From NCBI GenBank assembly GCA_036244855.1, contig BQKZ01000261.1, forward strand, positions 1-64,000: a stretch of 64,000 nucleotides of DNA, read 5' to 3'. This document shows positions 37,900-50,959 of this stretch, one piece after another; position 1 is the stretch's first letter; every line of letters begins with the position of its first letter. The position numbers and the translations under genes were made by a program. The notes beneath the pieces were generated by a model. That model saw only the letters and a program-made list of their open reading frames with translations. It made no database searches and was not told the DNA's origin. This DNA comes from Temnopleurus reevesii (taxonomy: Eukaryota; Echinodermata; Echinoidea; Temnopleuroida; Temnopleuridae).

Positions 37900-40800
37900 C
37901 GCCTTTCTATCATATTCTCACTAATTGTACACTGCCCTCTCTATTGATCACTAGTGAAAGAAATAAAACTCCTATATCTTTATCTGGAGTTGAATAAATT
38001 GGGTATTTTTATTATAGGGTTCTAAAAAAAATCACCATACAATGTATCTTAGTTGTCATCCCCCCCCCCAAAAAAAAAACATCCTCATAAATGCCATCAC
38101 TATTACAGAAATAATAACAAATTCAACATCAAAAGAACAATCACAACTTCCTGTTAATGCATTTCTATCCGACTCGATCCACCCTTAAATGAAGATCCCT
38201 AAAAGTACAACACCTGTCCACAGTACTTTGTTCCAATAAATTTACCCTGAAATAATTCAATATTTGCATAAAAGCATGTGTGACATTGTCATCAGACTTA
38301 TACACACTATATCACAAAAATATAAAAGCTCTAAATTCCTTTCAAGAAATTCTGGGCCTAGTAGACTGTATGTAAATACAACAAATGTTGCTATAATTTT
38401 CGAAGAGGTTTTAAAAAGTACTGTAACTAGCCAAAAAGACAAATTATGACATCTTTTTGTCATTAAGAAGCTCTTAAGAGGGTCTAACTTTATTCCACTG
38501 TTTTGTTTTTATTGTCATTTGATTGTAAAACACTTATACATTAATCATAATATTAAGCCCTAAACCAAATGTATGAGATTGTTTTAATTATCATTATTTA
38601 GTTATTCATTTTCTGTAAAATCAAATCGACAATGTAACTACAGGACACAATTTTCACACGATAATGATGATTAATTATTCTCTCATAAAGATCTTAAACC
38701 ACAATCAAGATGATATAAAAATCAAACTGAATTATATTTGAAATAAATGTGGTTTACTTGCTTACTTTTAAGTCGTAGCAGAACTTTTTTATGTTGGGGG
38801 GCTGTCTTTGGGTGGTGGGAAATGTTACTATGGTTACCAAGGAGATTAATCTGTCTTATGTTGCAAAAAATAAATGTTGCTGCACAGAAAATGAAGTGCA
38901 AATGATGCAATGTTCATGTAAAACATGGAAATTAGCAAAAACTATCACCCTTCTCAAAGATTTGTTTCAATAATGTTTAGAATGAATGATATACTTGGGC
39001 AGTAATACTTCGAAGATGTGGCAAGCTTGTCACTTAATCTGATTAAGATAATCAGGATGGCGCATGAGGTTCTAAGAAACATGATGACATCAAATTGATT
39101 TGGGGACATGCCCGAACCAATTAAAATCACCCCAGTAGAATAGATCTCTAAGGTGCAAGTCATAGAAAAGTCTTAGGAAAAAAATTCATTTTACAAAAAT
39201 TTTCTTGGAATGTTAAATAATATATATATTTTTTTTAAATTATATATACCTGAAATTATAACAGTAAAAACTTAATTGAAATTAATTGATGGTTATGTTG
39301 TCAAAAAAGAGCTTGAGCTTTCAATCCTAGCAGAATCTCTAAAGCAAAATGACAAAAAAAATGCATTTACAAAATCTACATTGGAAAGTTACAAGACAGC
39401 TTACATTACTTTTTATGTCATTAGTACCATCACATACCTATATAAATAGCTTAGAAGTATTAAAGAAAATGTTGATTCAAATTATTGGATGCACCAAATT
39501 GTTTTTTTTTTATTGACATGGCACAAAACATGTTTTGTCTGGACAACGTTCCTAACGCTTTCATTCACATCTAAGTTCCTTAACAAATATATTTCTTCTA
39601 CTTTTGCAATTCAAATATGCCATTAATAACCCAAGCTTATAACTTCTCATGTAATGGGATCATTTGATTTGATTTTGTGTCTAAAGGACATGAGGCTAAA
39701 TAAGTTTATGTTCTTTTTAGATAGATTGCTTGCTGACAAGAAATCAATATACCCTATCTTGTGTCATGTAATATAAAACCTAATGTCAATCTAATGTCTA
39801 TCATATTAATCCATACAGATTACTATCTCCCTCACATAAATATTAACGAGTATATAAGTGTAGTAATTAGATTATAATCCTAGTTGGGTCATCATTCAAC
39901 AGTGAAAGTAAGCAAATTGAAAGGGAACTTTGATGCTTAAAGCCTGACTGCTCATTATTACTTTTGGGGGCTAATAATTCATAGACAATGATTAAAAGAA
40001 TATTAATTATGAACAATGGATATGCTCTAGAGAATAAATCATTTCAATGAGTATGATTTTATATTAATCAGGTTTAAGATAGAACTCAAACTGATACTGT
40101 CCGAAAGAGAAAATTTGTGTTGCGCTTGTGAAAATAATTGTCAAAGCTGCTCTCTACAGCTTAAGAAAATTGTTTAAAAATGGACAATCACATTTATGTG
40201 CAGAGAAAATTGCAGTTTAGGCACAAAAATCATTTCACACTGTTAGAATTTATAACTAATGAAATTGTAGAGAAATATGGCAGAATGTCAAGTAAATTAA
40301 TTAGATCTTTTTGCTAATCCTCATGACACAATTATACAGCTAATTCTACTATTGATCTGATTAAAACACCAGGATGTGTCGGTCTTTTTAAGGAAAGGGT
40401 TGGGAATATCTGGAACTTTGTATTCATCAAAGCCCCATGGTCTCCTTTCTGATGACTGAAAAGTTATTGCATAATGAGACAACTAAATAGTTACTAGATT
40501 TATTCTTTTAAGCAACCAGTAAAATTTAAAATCATTAAAATCATTGAAAGATAAGCTTATTTGTCCCCATTTAACAAAAAATGGTCAAAATTGCATATAC
40601 TCCATCTGATCAATACACTTTTGTATGTTTTTTTTGGGGGGGGGGGGAGGAGGGGAGGGTTATATTACCATACTGGGTAGTGAAATGTAATTTTCCAAAT
40701 ATTTAATGGTCAATACAATTTTCAAACATATTTCCTTGGCAGCTGCACTGTTAAATTACCTCATTTCATTAAAAAATATTTCACATTATTAAAGATTTCT

Positions 40801-41760
40801 TAAAAATTCCAACTGTACCAGACTGACTGTGCTTATTTTCTAATAAACACAAAATAATAAAAACAAAATAATGAAAATAGGACAATCAATTAGTTAATTA
40901 ATGACTAAAATCATTACACGGCATGTTGAATAGATAATACATACATTACTTAAAATCAGGTAATTATTTTCATAACGGGGAAATGATTCGTTATTAAGAT
41001 CCTGACCCACGAAAATTTGTGACAACTAATTTTTAGTCACACACTTTCAGTCAACTGGCTTTTCCTATCTATTTTTAGAATTGACCCATAGTTATTCTGT
41101 AACAACAAAAGAAACAGACGTATGTCCAAAAATCTGGCAGCAAAAAATAATGAACACATCACCTATAGACAATGGAAAAGATGGCTGATGAAATTAGGAA
41201 TTGAAAGCTCTTTCTGTGAGAGTTAAAAGGTTACAAGTACATAATTGTAAAAGTTTGACTAGCCATCGTTACATGTAACTTTCTTTTTCTGAAGCAGTTG
41301 ATTCTATTTTCAAAGTGAAGTTAAAAATATCCCAGTAAATGTACCCAGGTTCCATGTCACAATATAACCCCCCCCCCCCTCCATCGTACCTATGTTGTAT
41401 TATCCGGAAAGTTGTGAAATTTTAGCATGAGTTCTTTCACTCCCCTGCTAACATGGACATCACTTGGAAAAATTGAACAACTTCACAGTGCGTGTGCATA
41501 GGTTTGTAACTGAATTTAATGCCTTTTTGCTCTCAAAATGATGAGTTATAGGGCTAATAGAACAATAAGCTATAATGTATCGTGAGAGAATTACAATAGG
41601 GGTTGTTGAATCATGGCATTATTCATACGAAAGTGCGAGACAAAGATTTGGCAGTGAGACACAGTTTTAATAGTCTACAAGAAACCTCTTTAAAGGAATG
41701 AGTAAAAATTCTTTTCAGGAATTTAAAAAAGGTAAAAAAATTGAGTGCAATTTGACTGAA
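37900..41760. other. AT-rich intron sequence
   Basis: Homopolymer runs occur (C/A at 38060, T/G at 40628, C at 41370) but no exon with acceptable splice sites and matching phase was found. Short ORFs here look random. Confidence 0.45.
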
Positions 41761-41767
41761 ACTTTAT

Positions 41768-41854
41768 ATGTTCACTCTTTACAAAGTGACCTATGTGATC
41801 ACTCATATATTTATGAGTAATCAAGTACAATATTTCAAAGAGAGTGAACATATG
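41768..41854. repeat. Small inverted repeat
   Basis: atgttcactctttacaaag and tttcaaagagagtgaacat are inverted copies about 50 bp apart, with gagtgaac/gttcactc variants continuing to about 41920. It may be a short foldback element. Confidence 0.4.
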
Positions 41855-42896
41855 GTTTTCACTCTGAATTCACTCTTCCCTCAATTTAACTCTCTGAAGA
41901 GTGAACATTTCTTGAGGAAGATGAGAAACAGACAGCAAAGATAAATTAAGAATGACTAAAATAGATGTCAAGAATAGAAAAAAAGCACGAGTTCACCATG
42001 AACTTCAGTGTACTATTTTTACCACATTTCAATAACCAAAACAATAAGTATACTTGTCAAACTTCAATGACAAACATAAATATACCGGGTAATAATCTAT
42101 TCACGTCCATGGATTCACGGAGGTATCAAATCTTAATCCTTCTACACGTTATATTTACACAGGGGAGAACTATTTTTTCTGTTTCCTTTATGAAATAATG
42201 TAGAAATAAAATTGAATCTGGGTAAAAAAAAAAGATTATTACAGATTCTGAACATAAAAGCAATTGTTCAATGAAATCTTTCACAGTAGTAAAATTCATA
42301 GAGTAACACTTCTTAGTAAAAAAAAAAATAGAAAAATAAATAAATAAAATATAAATAATTATAACAATAATTACACTGTATATAAAGTTAATTAAAATCA
42401 TCTGACAAGTAAATCATACATTAATGAGACATCAGTCAATTTAAGAAGAAAAAAAATCATTGCGTAAAGAATAATAACCTTCAAAGGTCTACAAAGAGAA
42501 GATAGTTTGTACCTCTCGACAGTTTAAAGCCAATTGAAACAATATCTTAAATCATGATTCCTCAAGTATTTTTGTAGGAATTGAATTAAAGTAAAAGATG
42601 ATTAGTTTATTGATAAAAACATAAATTGAATTGTACATTTATAAGCAAAGCATAACATCTAATATGAATATATCAAAACATTACAATCGTTTAAATACAA
42701 AGATAATAAAGCGATAATAAATTTCAGCCCTACTTCTATTTGTGTGTGTTGTTTAAAATAAAAAATCATTCTGATAATCAAACTTCACTAAAAACCTGTC
42801 CTGCACAACACTGAGTTATGTAATTCAGAAGGTGAAAGAATAAATACATAAAACTATGTTATGGGCTAAAGTAATTGTTAAAAATTTCATTCTTAC

Positions 42897-42964
42897 CTTG
42901 CTGACGATCCCTCGGAGCTTGCGAAGGACGATCCGCTTCTTGATAGCTGATTGGTCGATCCATC
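42897..42964 (-). CDS. Most 5' coding-compatible exon of the minus-strand gene
   Basis: This is a 68-nt exon with a TTTTCGTTCGCAG acceptor and a CAGCAAG|GTAAGA donor. It is richer in GC and CpG than its surroundings. All three frames are open. In phase 0 it reads DGSTNQLSRSGSSFASSEGS, then SA plus a split Ser codon, and fits the 30.9-kb exon. One base later it begins with an ATG in good context (CAGGATGG), reads MDRPISYQEADRPSQAPRDR, and fits the 21.3-kb exon only if the 30.9-kb exon is skipped. Without transcript data I cannot say which frame is translated or whether part of it is 5' UTR. Confidence 0.55.
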
Positions 42965-44029
42965 CTGCGAACGAAAACGACGTTGAATAAATGTAGGAAT
43001 GACATTACGATTGGTACGGCGCACAGCCTGAAGATAACGTTTTTTCACTGATTCACTCATTTTTTTTTTTACTTAGATTGGGTCAAATGTTTCTTGCTTT
43101 GAAATATGAAATCACAATGTATCATTCTCAATCCAAACGACACCACAGAAATTGTCAAATTAATTCAACCAGAATTATCAATGTTTAGGATATGCCAAAT
43201 GTCAGAAACACAAAGCATGATAAATGATGAAAGATTCTCAGTATGCTGGTAATATATTCCACTTCAAATGATTCTCACTTTCGACCATTCCTCTTATCTC
43301 AATCAAAATAAAACCCTTCATCAAAAATAGACACGCAAAGTCTTGTTATATATTGATCATAAAGCATATATTTATCCACGACTGTTGTAAATAAGATGTT
43401 ACTGAAAACAAAAGAGCAAACTGAATCTCAAGATGAATGAGAGACAAACTACTTCGCTTTCGATTCCAAAACAGTATATTCAACAATTTCAATTGATCAC
43501 AATCGTCATCGATCAACAAGTTGCGATTCCGAGATGACAGTAATACTGGTGTCTATTCCTGCTGTTACGATTATTTCCTTTTTAGGAGTCCCTTCTCTCG
43601 TTTCCTCCAGTGGCTATGGCACAAAATAAACTGAAGATGACCTCGCTAATTGAGCAGGACACAACAAAATTCACTAAAATCCAAGCAGAATCTGTAAGAA
43701 GAGTTTTTACTACAGGGGACATCTGATTGAAAAATGACATCTAGCAATGGTTTCACAAAATGGAGTAGAATTTCAAGGTTACGTGTCTGCCTGGGGTTCC
43801 GTTTAAGAAAAGAATCGCTCTTCCCAGTCACTTTCTAGCAATGGATGAATATAAAGTCAATTAGCTGGAGAGCATTTACTCAAAACATGTGTTCTAATTG
43901 GGATTCCCAGAGGTGAGGGCTAGCAGACACAACCAACAGGCAAGTTCAGGACACTGCCAGATAGTGTTAGGTAACCATGCACGTTTGTCAGAAATGGCAC
44001 GCAATATGGGTACTGGCATAACGATCTGG
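42965..44029. other. Sequence upstream of the 42.9-kb exon
   Basis: AT-rich with no repeat I recognise. It is either intron (if a first exon lies near 62.7 kb) or the 5' flank. I saw no convincing TATA promoter close to the exon, and the exon begins at a good acceptor, which favours intron. Confidence 0.4.
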
Positions 44030-45290
44030 GGGGGGGGGGGGGAAGAGAGAGAGAGAGAGAGAGAAGTGGGGGGGGGGGAGGTAGAGAGAAAGGGGAGGCA
44101 TGGGAGAGTGGGATGGGGGGAAGGGGCTAAGGAGTGCGCTAATTGGGGGTAATGGAAAGTGAAGAAGGAGACAAGGGAAGGAGGGAGGAATAACAATTAG
44201 AGGTACATCACCTAAAAGGGAAGGAGTCAGGAAAGATGAGAGAGGGATGGAGAACATGATGCAAGTGTCAAGTTGGGTTTGAGGTTAAGGAGAGAGGAAC
44301 AGAAAGGAATAACCTAGAGGTAGGAGGGAAGGCGAGAGGGACGGATAAAATGATCAAAGGGGGTATGGGAGGAGGGAAAGAGGGAAGGAGAACGAAGGAG
44401 AGAAGAAACTAAGAGTACAAGGAGCCAGAAAGAATTAGAGAGACAAGGAGAGAATGGGGTGAGTGGGCGTCGGGTTTAGGGTGAGGGGGAAGGGTAAAGG
44501 GGAAAGAGGAAATTGGGATTCAGGTGAAAGCATGAGCGAGGGATGAAGCGAGGGAAGGAGCTAGGGAAGGAGCTAGGGAAGGAGCTAGGGATGGAGAGAT
44601 GAGGGAAGGGGTAAAGTGAAGGGAATGGGGAGGGTACGAGGAGGGAGGGGAGGAGAGGTGAGGGAGCGAGGGAAAGAGCTAGGGAAGGAGTGAGGGATGG
44701 AGAGAGAGAAGGGAGGGGATAAAGTGAAGGAAGGGGGAGGGTAGGAGGAAGGAGGGGAGGAGGGGTGAGGGAGCGAAGGAAAGAGCTAGGGAAGGAGTGA
44801 GGGATGGAGAGATGAGGGAAGGGGTAAAGTGAAGGGAAGGGGGAGGGTATGAGGAGGGAGGGGAGGAGAGGTGAGGGAGCGAGGGAAAGAGCTAGGAAAG
44901 GAGTGAGGGATTGAGAGAGAGAAGGGAGAGGGTAAAGTGAAGGAAGGGGGAGGGTAGGAGGAAGGAGGGGAGGAGGGGTAAGGGAGCGAGGGAAAGAGCT
45001 AGGGAAGGAGTGAGGGATGGAGAGAGAGAGAAGGGAGGGGGTAAAGTGGGGGAAACAGGGGGGTAGAAGAGAGGAGGGAAGGGAGGAGGGGTACACAAGA
45101 GGGGTAAGGAGGGAGGGAGGAAGGAAGGATCAAGGGAAGCAGAAAAAGAGGGTACAAGGGCGGGAGGGATGGATCGAGAGGGGAAAGGAGTAATCTACAG
45201 TTATATAAGTGGTGATGGAAGGATAGAGGAAGGAAAAAGAAGGTGGACACGACATTGAAGGGAAGGGGGAGGGGAGTAGAAGAAGGGGTA
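44030..45290 (+). repeat. 1.2-kb polypurine tract with 106/212-bp higher-order minisatellite
   Basis: The plus strand is almost entirely A and G. From about 44550 to 45060 it is a tandem array with a unit of about 106 bp (gtgagggagcgagggaaaga, then gctagggaaggagtgaggga), starting near 44551, 44657, 44763, 44869 and 44975. Two unit types alternate, one with gagatgagggaaggggtaaa and one with gagagagagaagggag, so the real period is 212 bp for the first four units. The Pro/Ser/Leu-rich ORFs on the opposite strand (for example 44476-45096) are products of this composition. Such DNA can form triplex structures. Confidence 0.9.
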
Positions 45291-46113
45291 ACAAACTCTC
45301 AAACTTGGCTTAGTGGGGGATTTGAAGCTGTCGTCCTTAGAGGCTGAGTCACAAAATGAGACTGTCGACCCCCTATCAAAATGCATTGTCTTAAGGAGGT
45401 GGAGACATAATCTCAATTACATGACATAATGCTTTAATTAACTAGCTCCTCTACGTGCACGGGCATAAACATTCAATCATTTTCAAAAGACACCCCTCCT
45501 TATCTCCTCCATATCTCCTAACTGAATTATTGCGTCAATGTTGATTGACAACCATATTCATGAATGGTGTGAAAGTTCATGTATATATGTATTCAAATTT
45601 TTGCCATTACACAAACAAATGTTATCTGGATAATCGGTCAAAACCAACAATATAAAGAGAATACAGTCTGTACTTCCCAAAGGCAATAGTCAATTAGAAG
45701 CCAATTTATGGAGTCATAGTTATTAGACAGGCCTGTGGTCATTAAAAAAGCTACTCCACAAGAGAGGGAGAAGACTATTGATATATATTCTTCATATCAT
45801 CAGTTGTTATACTAAATGGCATAAAAGTACAGGACAATGGTATGAAAAAGTCATAGCAACAATCACAATATTAAAGTGACCCTATGTTTAACATTGCTTA
45901 TTTGTCACTTCATGTGTAAATTACAAAAGTACAGACTTTTAAACTTTTAAAAATGTGATTGTCATGATCTATTTTTCCTAAAATCTCCCAACTAAGCTTT
46001 GCATCCTCGCCCTATGGAGGGTGTGACCGTTGGATAACCCCTTTAACACCCTCCAGCTCAGTCACTCATAAATACACCAGTGTATTCGCAATATCAGGGC
46101 CAGCGCCGGCCAG

Positions 46114-46124
46114 CGCCCCCCTCC

Positions 46125-46155
<31 letters not shown>

Positions 46156-46168
46156 AAGGGGGGGGGGG
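46114..46168. repeat. C-run / A-run / G-run block
   Basis: About 31 C (broken once by a T), then 12 A, then 10 G. The exact lengths are unlikely to be reliable. The G-run is part of the minus-strand Gly-rich ORF, which is not a gene. Confidence 0.8.
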
Positions 46169-47309
46169 AATGCTTGAGCCTTGGTACACCAGTGAAGATG
46201 GAGGGGATTTTGGTGTTTGTCTTTCAATTTGCAGATCTCAAAGCTTAGCATCACAGTAAAAGATACATTTTAGTAGAATATTGGCTCATAAGAATCTAGG
46301 TCAGTTGAAAGAATTGCATAACATCACACAGATGTACACAGAATCAGAGTACATTGTCAAACAATCAAACACCATATGGCATTGTGAGATATTACTCATA
46401 AGTGAAGATGACGTAAGAATATAACTGTCTCATTGAATTGACCAGGTTAACAGCACTTTTGAAAGTTGTATGCTATTGCCAAATAATTCTGAATGGAGCC
46501 AGCTTACATAAGATAATATTTATTTTTCCAATTTTGGTAATAATGGTACCATCCCTAACTAACATATTTCAAAGTAAGTGCATGATATAGATCAAATATA
46601 GATATTTTCAAACTTTTCCCCCATTGAAATATATGACACTGGACTTGATAAATTATATCAGTTTCCAGTAGATAATAATGGTTTGGGCAAATTTTACATT
46701 CTTTTGGAGCAATTTCCTGCTTAAATGAAGCATTAATTCCACTTTCCTCTTTAGGGAAGCTGGTTTTATCTGAAGAGGTCAAGATTTTGTGCGACTATAT
46801 GATTAATCATCTACACTACCAACAGCCATATTTATCAAAATAAACTGAAAGACAATTGTTCCTGAAGAGATTTTCATATAAAGTAGGGTTCAAATTCAAA
46901 ATTAAATGTTCATTGTGTATAAATGTATTTCGTTTTGGACAATTAGAAATCCAATATGAAATCACTACAATCATAATGCTTTGGAAAACTTACATGCACG
47001 CACTCCCACCATTTTCCCCACATTTGTAAAACCTTTAAGTGGTTTCTACAATTTTTTTTTGTAGGTGTATCTTAATGACTCTAATTTCAATATACAGAAT
47101 TTTCATTTTACTAGATTACTATAGTTCATGTAGTTTTCTTTTTGGTTTCTATCGTTTCAAGTTATTGTTAGCTTAAGATAGTTGGCCCCTGCATTCATAT
47201 TTGTGTTAACTATTCTAAGAAAAAAATACATTCACTTATTTGTCTGTATATAGGTTATGATTTTGTGAATTTGTACTTTTGTTAAATAAATGCATAAACC
47301 TCTCCTTAA

Positions 47310-49125
47310 AAAAAAATATATTTGAAATGTGTATGGTATGCATCCAAACCCGTTGAATAATTTTGGATGTATCAATATGTATGAATGCAATTCTGTTGAA
47401 TAATTAAAAATACAAATGTGAAGCATTTATCTCTGTATCTTAAAAAAAATTGGATATGAAATGTGAAATGGGTATGAATGTAATCCTCTTTCATGCAATT
47501 CACACAGACTGAACAATCCATGACTAATCTTTTCCCTTCCGCCAGCTGTCATCTTGATCCATTCTATGACATTTGAGACTATTGTTCAAATCCCACCCCT
47601 TCATGAATTGTCACAGTTACATCTGTGGTCTGTTCATGCACTTGAACATCTTATTCTCAACAATAAAATGTAATGTTCATTACTATTCACTAGTTTCTAC
47701 CCAAAATTATTTTTTTCTTTTTTATTTAGTGATGTTACAATTTCATTGCACTTAACGATATAACATTTGAGACTATTCTTAAAATCCCGCCCTTCATGAA
47801 TTGTCATACATTTGTGGTCTGTTCGTGCACTTGCACATCTTATTCTCAAGTACAATAAAGAGTTGAAACACAAACTACAATTCGTTGTTGGCGACCCAGT
47901 AATACTTTCCTTTTTGATAGTGTGACGTTANCCAAGTTTGGTCAAAATCCGTCCAGCGGTTCTGAACTTATCGCGGTAACAAGGTCCGGACGGACGCACG
48001 GACGCACGGACGCACGGACGCACGGACGCACGGACGGACGGGCGGATGGACGCACGCACGCACGGACGGACGGACGGACGGACGCACGGACGCACGGACA
48101 ACCCGAAAACATAATGCCTCCGGCACCACCTTACGGTGGCGGAGGCATAACAATATTTGAAATGTGTATGCATTCAAATCCATTGAATAATTTGGGATGA
48201 ATCAGTATTATTTTATGAATGCAATTTTGTCAAATAGTTAAAAATACAAATGTGAAACAGGTATGTTTATATCTTTGAAAAAATTAGAAATAAAATGTGA
48301 AATGGGCATAAATATGATCCCCTTTCATTCATCTCACACACAGACTGAACAATCTATGACTAATCTATTAGTCATTAGAATGTAATAATGTTAAACAATT
48401 TAAGATAAAATTGCGAACTGGGAATAATTGTATATTTGAAACATTATAAATAAAATGTGAAATGGGTATGAATGTAATCCTCTTTCATTCATCTCACACA
48501 GACTGAACAATCTATGACTAATCTATCCCTTTCCGCCAGCTGTCATCTTGATCCATTCTATGACATTTGAGACTATTGTTCAAATCCCACCCCTTCATGA
48601 ATTGTCATAGTTACATCTGTGGTCTGTTCTTGCACTTGTATATCTTATTCTCAAAAATAAAATGTAATGTTCATTACTATTCACTAGTTTCTACCCCAAT
48701 TTTTTTATCTTTTTTTATTTAGTGATGTTACAATTTCATTGCTCTTAACATATGACATTTGAGACTATTCTTCAAATCCAACCCTTTCATGAATTGTCAT
48801 AGTTACATATGTGGCCTGTTCATGCACTTGAACATCTTACTCTCAACAATAAAATGTAATGTTCATTACTATTCACTAGTTTCTACACAAAAATATAAAT
48901 TTTTTTTCTATTTAGTTATGTTACAATTTCATTGCACTTAACGATATGACATTTGAGACTATTCTTCAAATCCAACCCTTTCATGAATTGTCATAGTTAC
49001 ATCTGTGGTCTGTTCATGCACTTGAACATCTTATTCTCAAGTACAATAAAGAGTTGAAAGACAAATTACAATTCATTGTTGGCGACCCAGTAATACTTTC
49101 CTTTTTGATAGTGTGACGTTACAAT
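47310..49125. repeat. Nested satellite: about 187-bp repeats in a larger duplication
   Basis: A unit of about 185-190 bp (catttgagactattgttcaa, then gaattgtcacagttacatct, gttcatgcacttgaacatct and aataaaatgtaatgttcatt) occurs near 47571, 47765 (short), 48563, 48751 and 48948. On a larger scale 47310-47930 and 48155-49121 are diverged copies: both begin tttgaaatgtgtatg, pass through cacagactgaacaat and end gttggcgacccagtaatact then gtgtgacgtta. The GGACGCAC minisatellite element lies between the two. Confidence 0.85.
47932..48152. mobile_element. GGACGCAC minisatellite element with hairpin end
   Basis: ccaagtttggtcaaaatccg and tccagcggttctgaacttat lead into about 115 bp of (ACGG/GGACGCAC)n at 47988-48105. 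An imperfect hairpin follows (atgcctccggcaccacc, loop, ggtggcggaggcat). The design, a unique leader, a tetranucleotide-type array and a terminal hairpin, resembles the nonautonomous Helitron-like or 'pearl'-type elements reported from marine invertebrates. That assignment is an inference. The N at 47931 marks its left edge. Confidence 0.6.
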
Positions 49126-50311
49126 TTCAGTGCCAATAACGATCTAAAGACATACTAAAGCCAAAATTTGATGGAAATAAATTTGTTGAATTCTAGTCAT
49201 TTCACATAATGTTATTGTTTTCATGTTTTGAAAGATTATATTGGACACATTCTGTGGGTATTGAGATGAGTGAAAATTTTGGCGATTTCAGGGAGACAAA
49301 ATTCACAAAAACTAAACCCCAACAAGATTTTCAGCTTACATAGTAAATTGTGAGAAGCCGACAATTAAATGTTTTTGTATTTTACATTTTACTCATATGG
49401 GAAAATTATCATTCCTTGTCATCAATAAAGTCATTATTTTTTTCTCAGATACTATGTACATTACCAAACATTCTTGATGAATGGACATGCATTACCTGAA
49501 AACCTTTGAGATCTAAAAAAATGATTTCAATCAAACTGTAAAGCGAGATAACTATCTGTACAAACCAATCTAACTTGTGTGAGTGGGGCAGTGTTTACTT
49601 TAGATTTATTCACCAATAAATTAAAATTGGGGCCTAGAGGGGAGGGGGATGGACAACCCCCCCCCCCCCCCCCCCACCTGCCCTTGGATCTGTGCTCCTA
49701 TACTATGGATGAGAGTTGATCCCCAGCTTCCTTTCTTCAGTGATATACATGGTAAATGCACACACCATCAAATCTATCAAAAATAATTTTCCTCTAACCT
49801 GGCGATTCCACAATAGGAGGCGAAATTATACACCTCAGAACAATAGATGGCGCTCTACCAATTCCCTGCAAAAAAAGCATTGACTTGATCAAATTACACA
49901 GTAATTCTCCCTTGAACTCTGTTTGAACTCAGCACTTCATAATGCGTAGTTGAGACATGTGCATCATTAGGCATGTGCATCATTAGAGCATCTCCTAAAA
50001 GCTCCAACTATCAGCCACAAGGCAAGATGTACATACGATACTTATCACATTTCCTCTTGTGATGATATAAAATTTCTTTACCCGCTAACGAAACAAACCA
50101 CTATGAGGCAGCTTTACGGGAGGTTGATTGAAAATCATGATCTTGGTTTTTAGCAGTATGATACATGGTGATTATCACTCTCAAAGTGATAGAAAATATA
50201 GGAGGAGAATACAGAGAAAAAGGAGGCAGAGTTGGTAAAAGAGAGCAAACAAGGATTTTTTTTATACATTTATTACTGCTAGATCTAAATTGCTATCAAT
50301 TTATGACTAGG

Positions 50312-50432
50312 GGCCTGTAACATAAAAGACGCAATTAAACTTACAATAAAATCGAAAGTCTATGGGAAAATATGTACTAAAGAGATGCAATTGCTTTTAA
50401 ATTAATTGTATTTCTTTAATGTTACAGGCTCT
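50312..50432. mobile_element. Short MITE, GCCTGTAACAT ends
   Basis: The inverted ends are aggggcctgtaacataaaag and tttaatgttacaggctct, with inner blocks gacgcaattaa and ttaattgtattt. A diverged relative (gaggcctgtaacgtagaaga) is at about 13952-14080. Confidence 0.6.
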
Positions 50433-50959
50433 AGATATGATAATTTTCAATATACAGCCTAGATTTTATTATGCAATGTGATTTCTAAGGCAGTAGCTCC
50501 TAAGTCTATTGAATTTATGCATTCCTCTACCCTTCCATAATATATTCAAGATCTTTATTCCGGATTAAAAAAGCACACGATCAGCACAGCTGTTTTTCAT
50601 CATGGTCCTGACATTAAAATATAAATATAACAGACAAACGTACAAGTAATAGAAAACATAATTATACAAAGGAAAATTAAAGAAATTTGTCACAAGACAA
50701 AAACTAGTAAATATACGAAAATAACTCTTGATACTAAACCACCAAATATCAGCTCTATAAGAATTTTTTGCCTTGATAAAAAATTGCCAGGCCTAACTTC
50801 ACAAGGTGCTCCCATTTATGCGTCACCCTCCGTCATCAAATCCCATGCCAAAGATACATCAGTGACTAGCTACATTAGGAATCGAACAGAGCAAATATTG
50901 AACTTTCTCGCGTCATCATGATCGTAAGGAAATCAGGGATGGGAGAGCAGAGATGGTAG

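Noticed and set aside
44476..45096. 206-codon Pro/Ser/Leu-rich ORF on the minus strand
   Set aside because: It is the translation of a polypurine minisatellite; all three frames on that strand are open and periodic, so it is not evidence of a gene.
47922..48200. Arg/Thr/Asp-rich and Arg/Val/Pro-rich ORFs on both strands
   Set aside because: They come from the GGACGCAC array.
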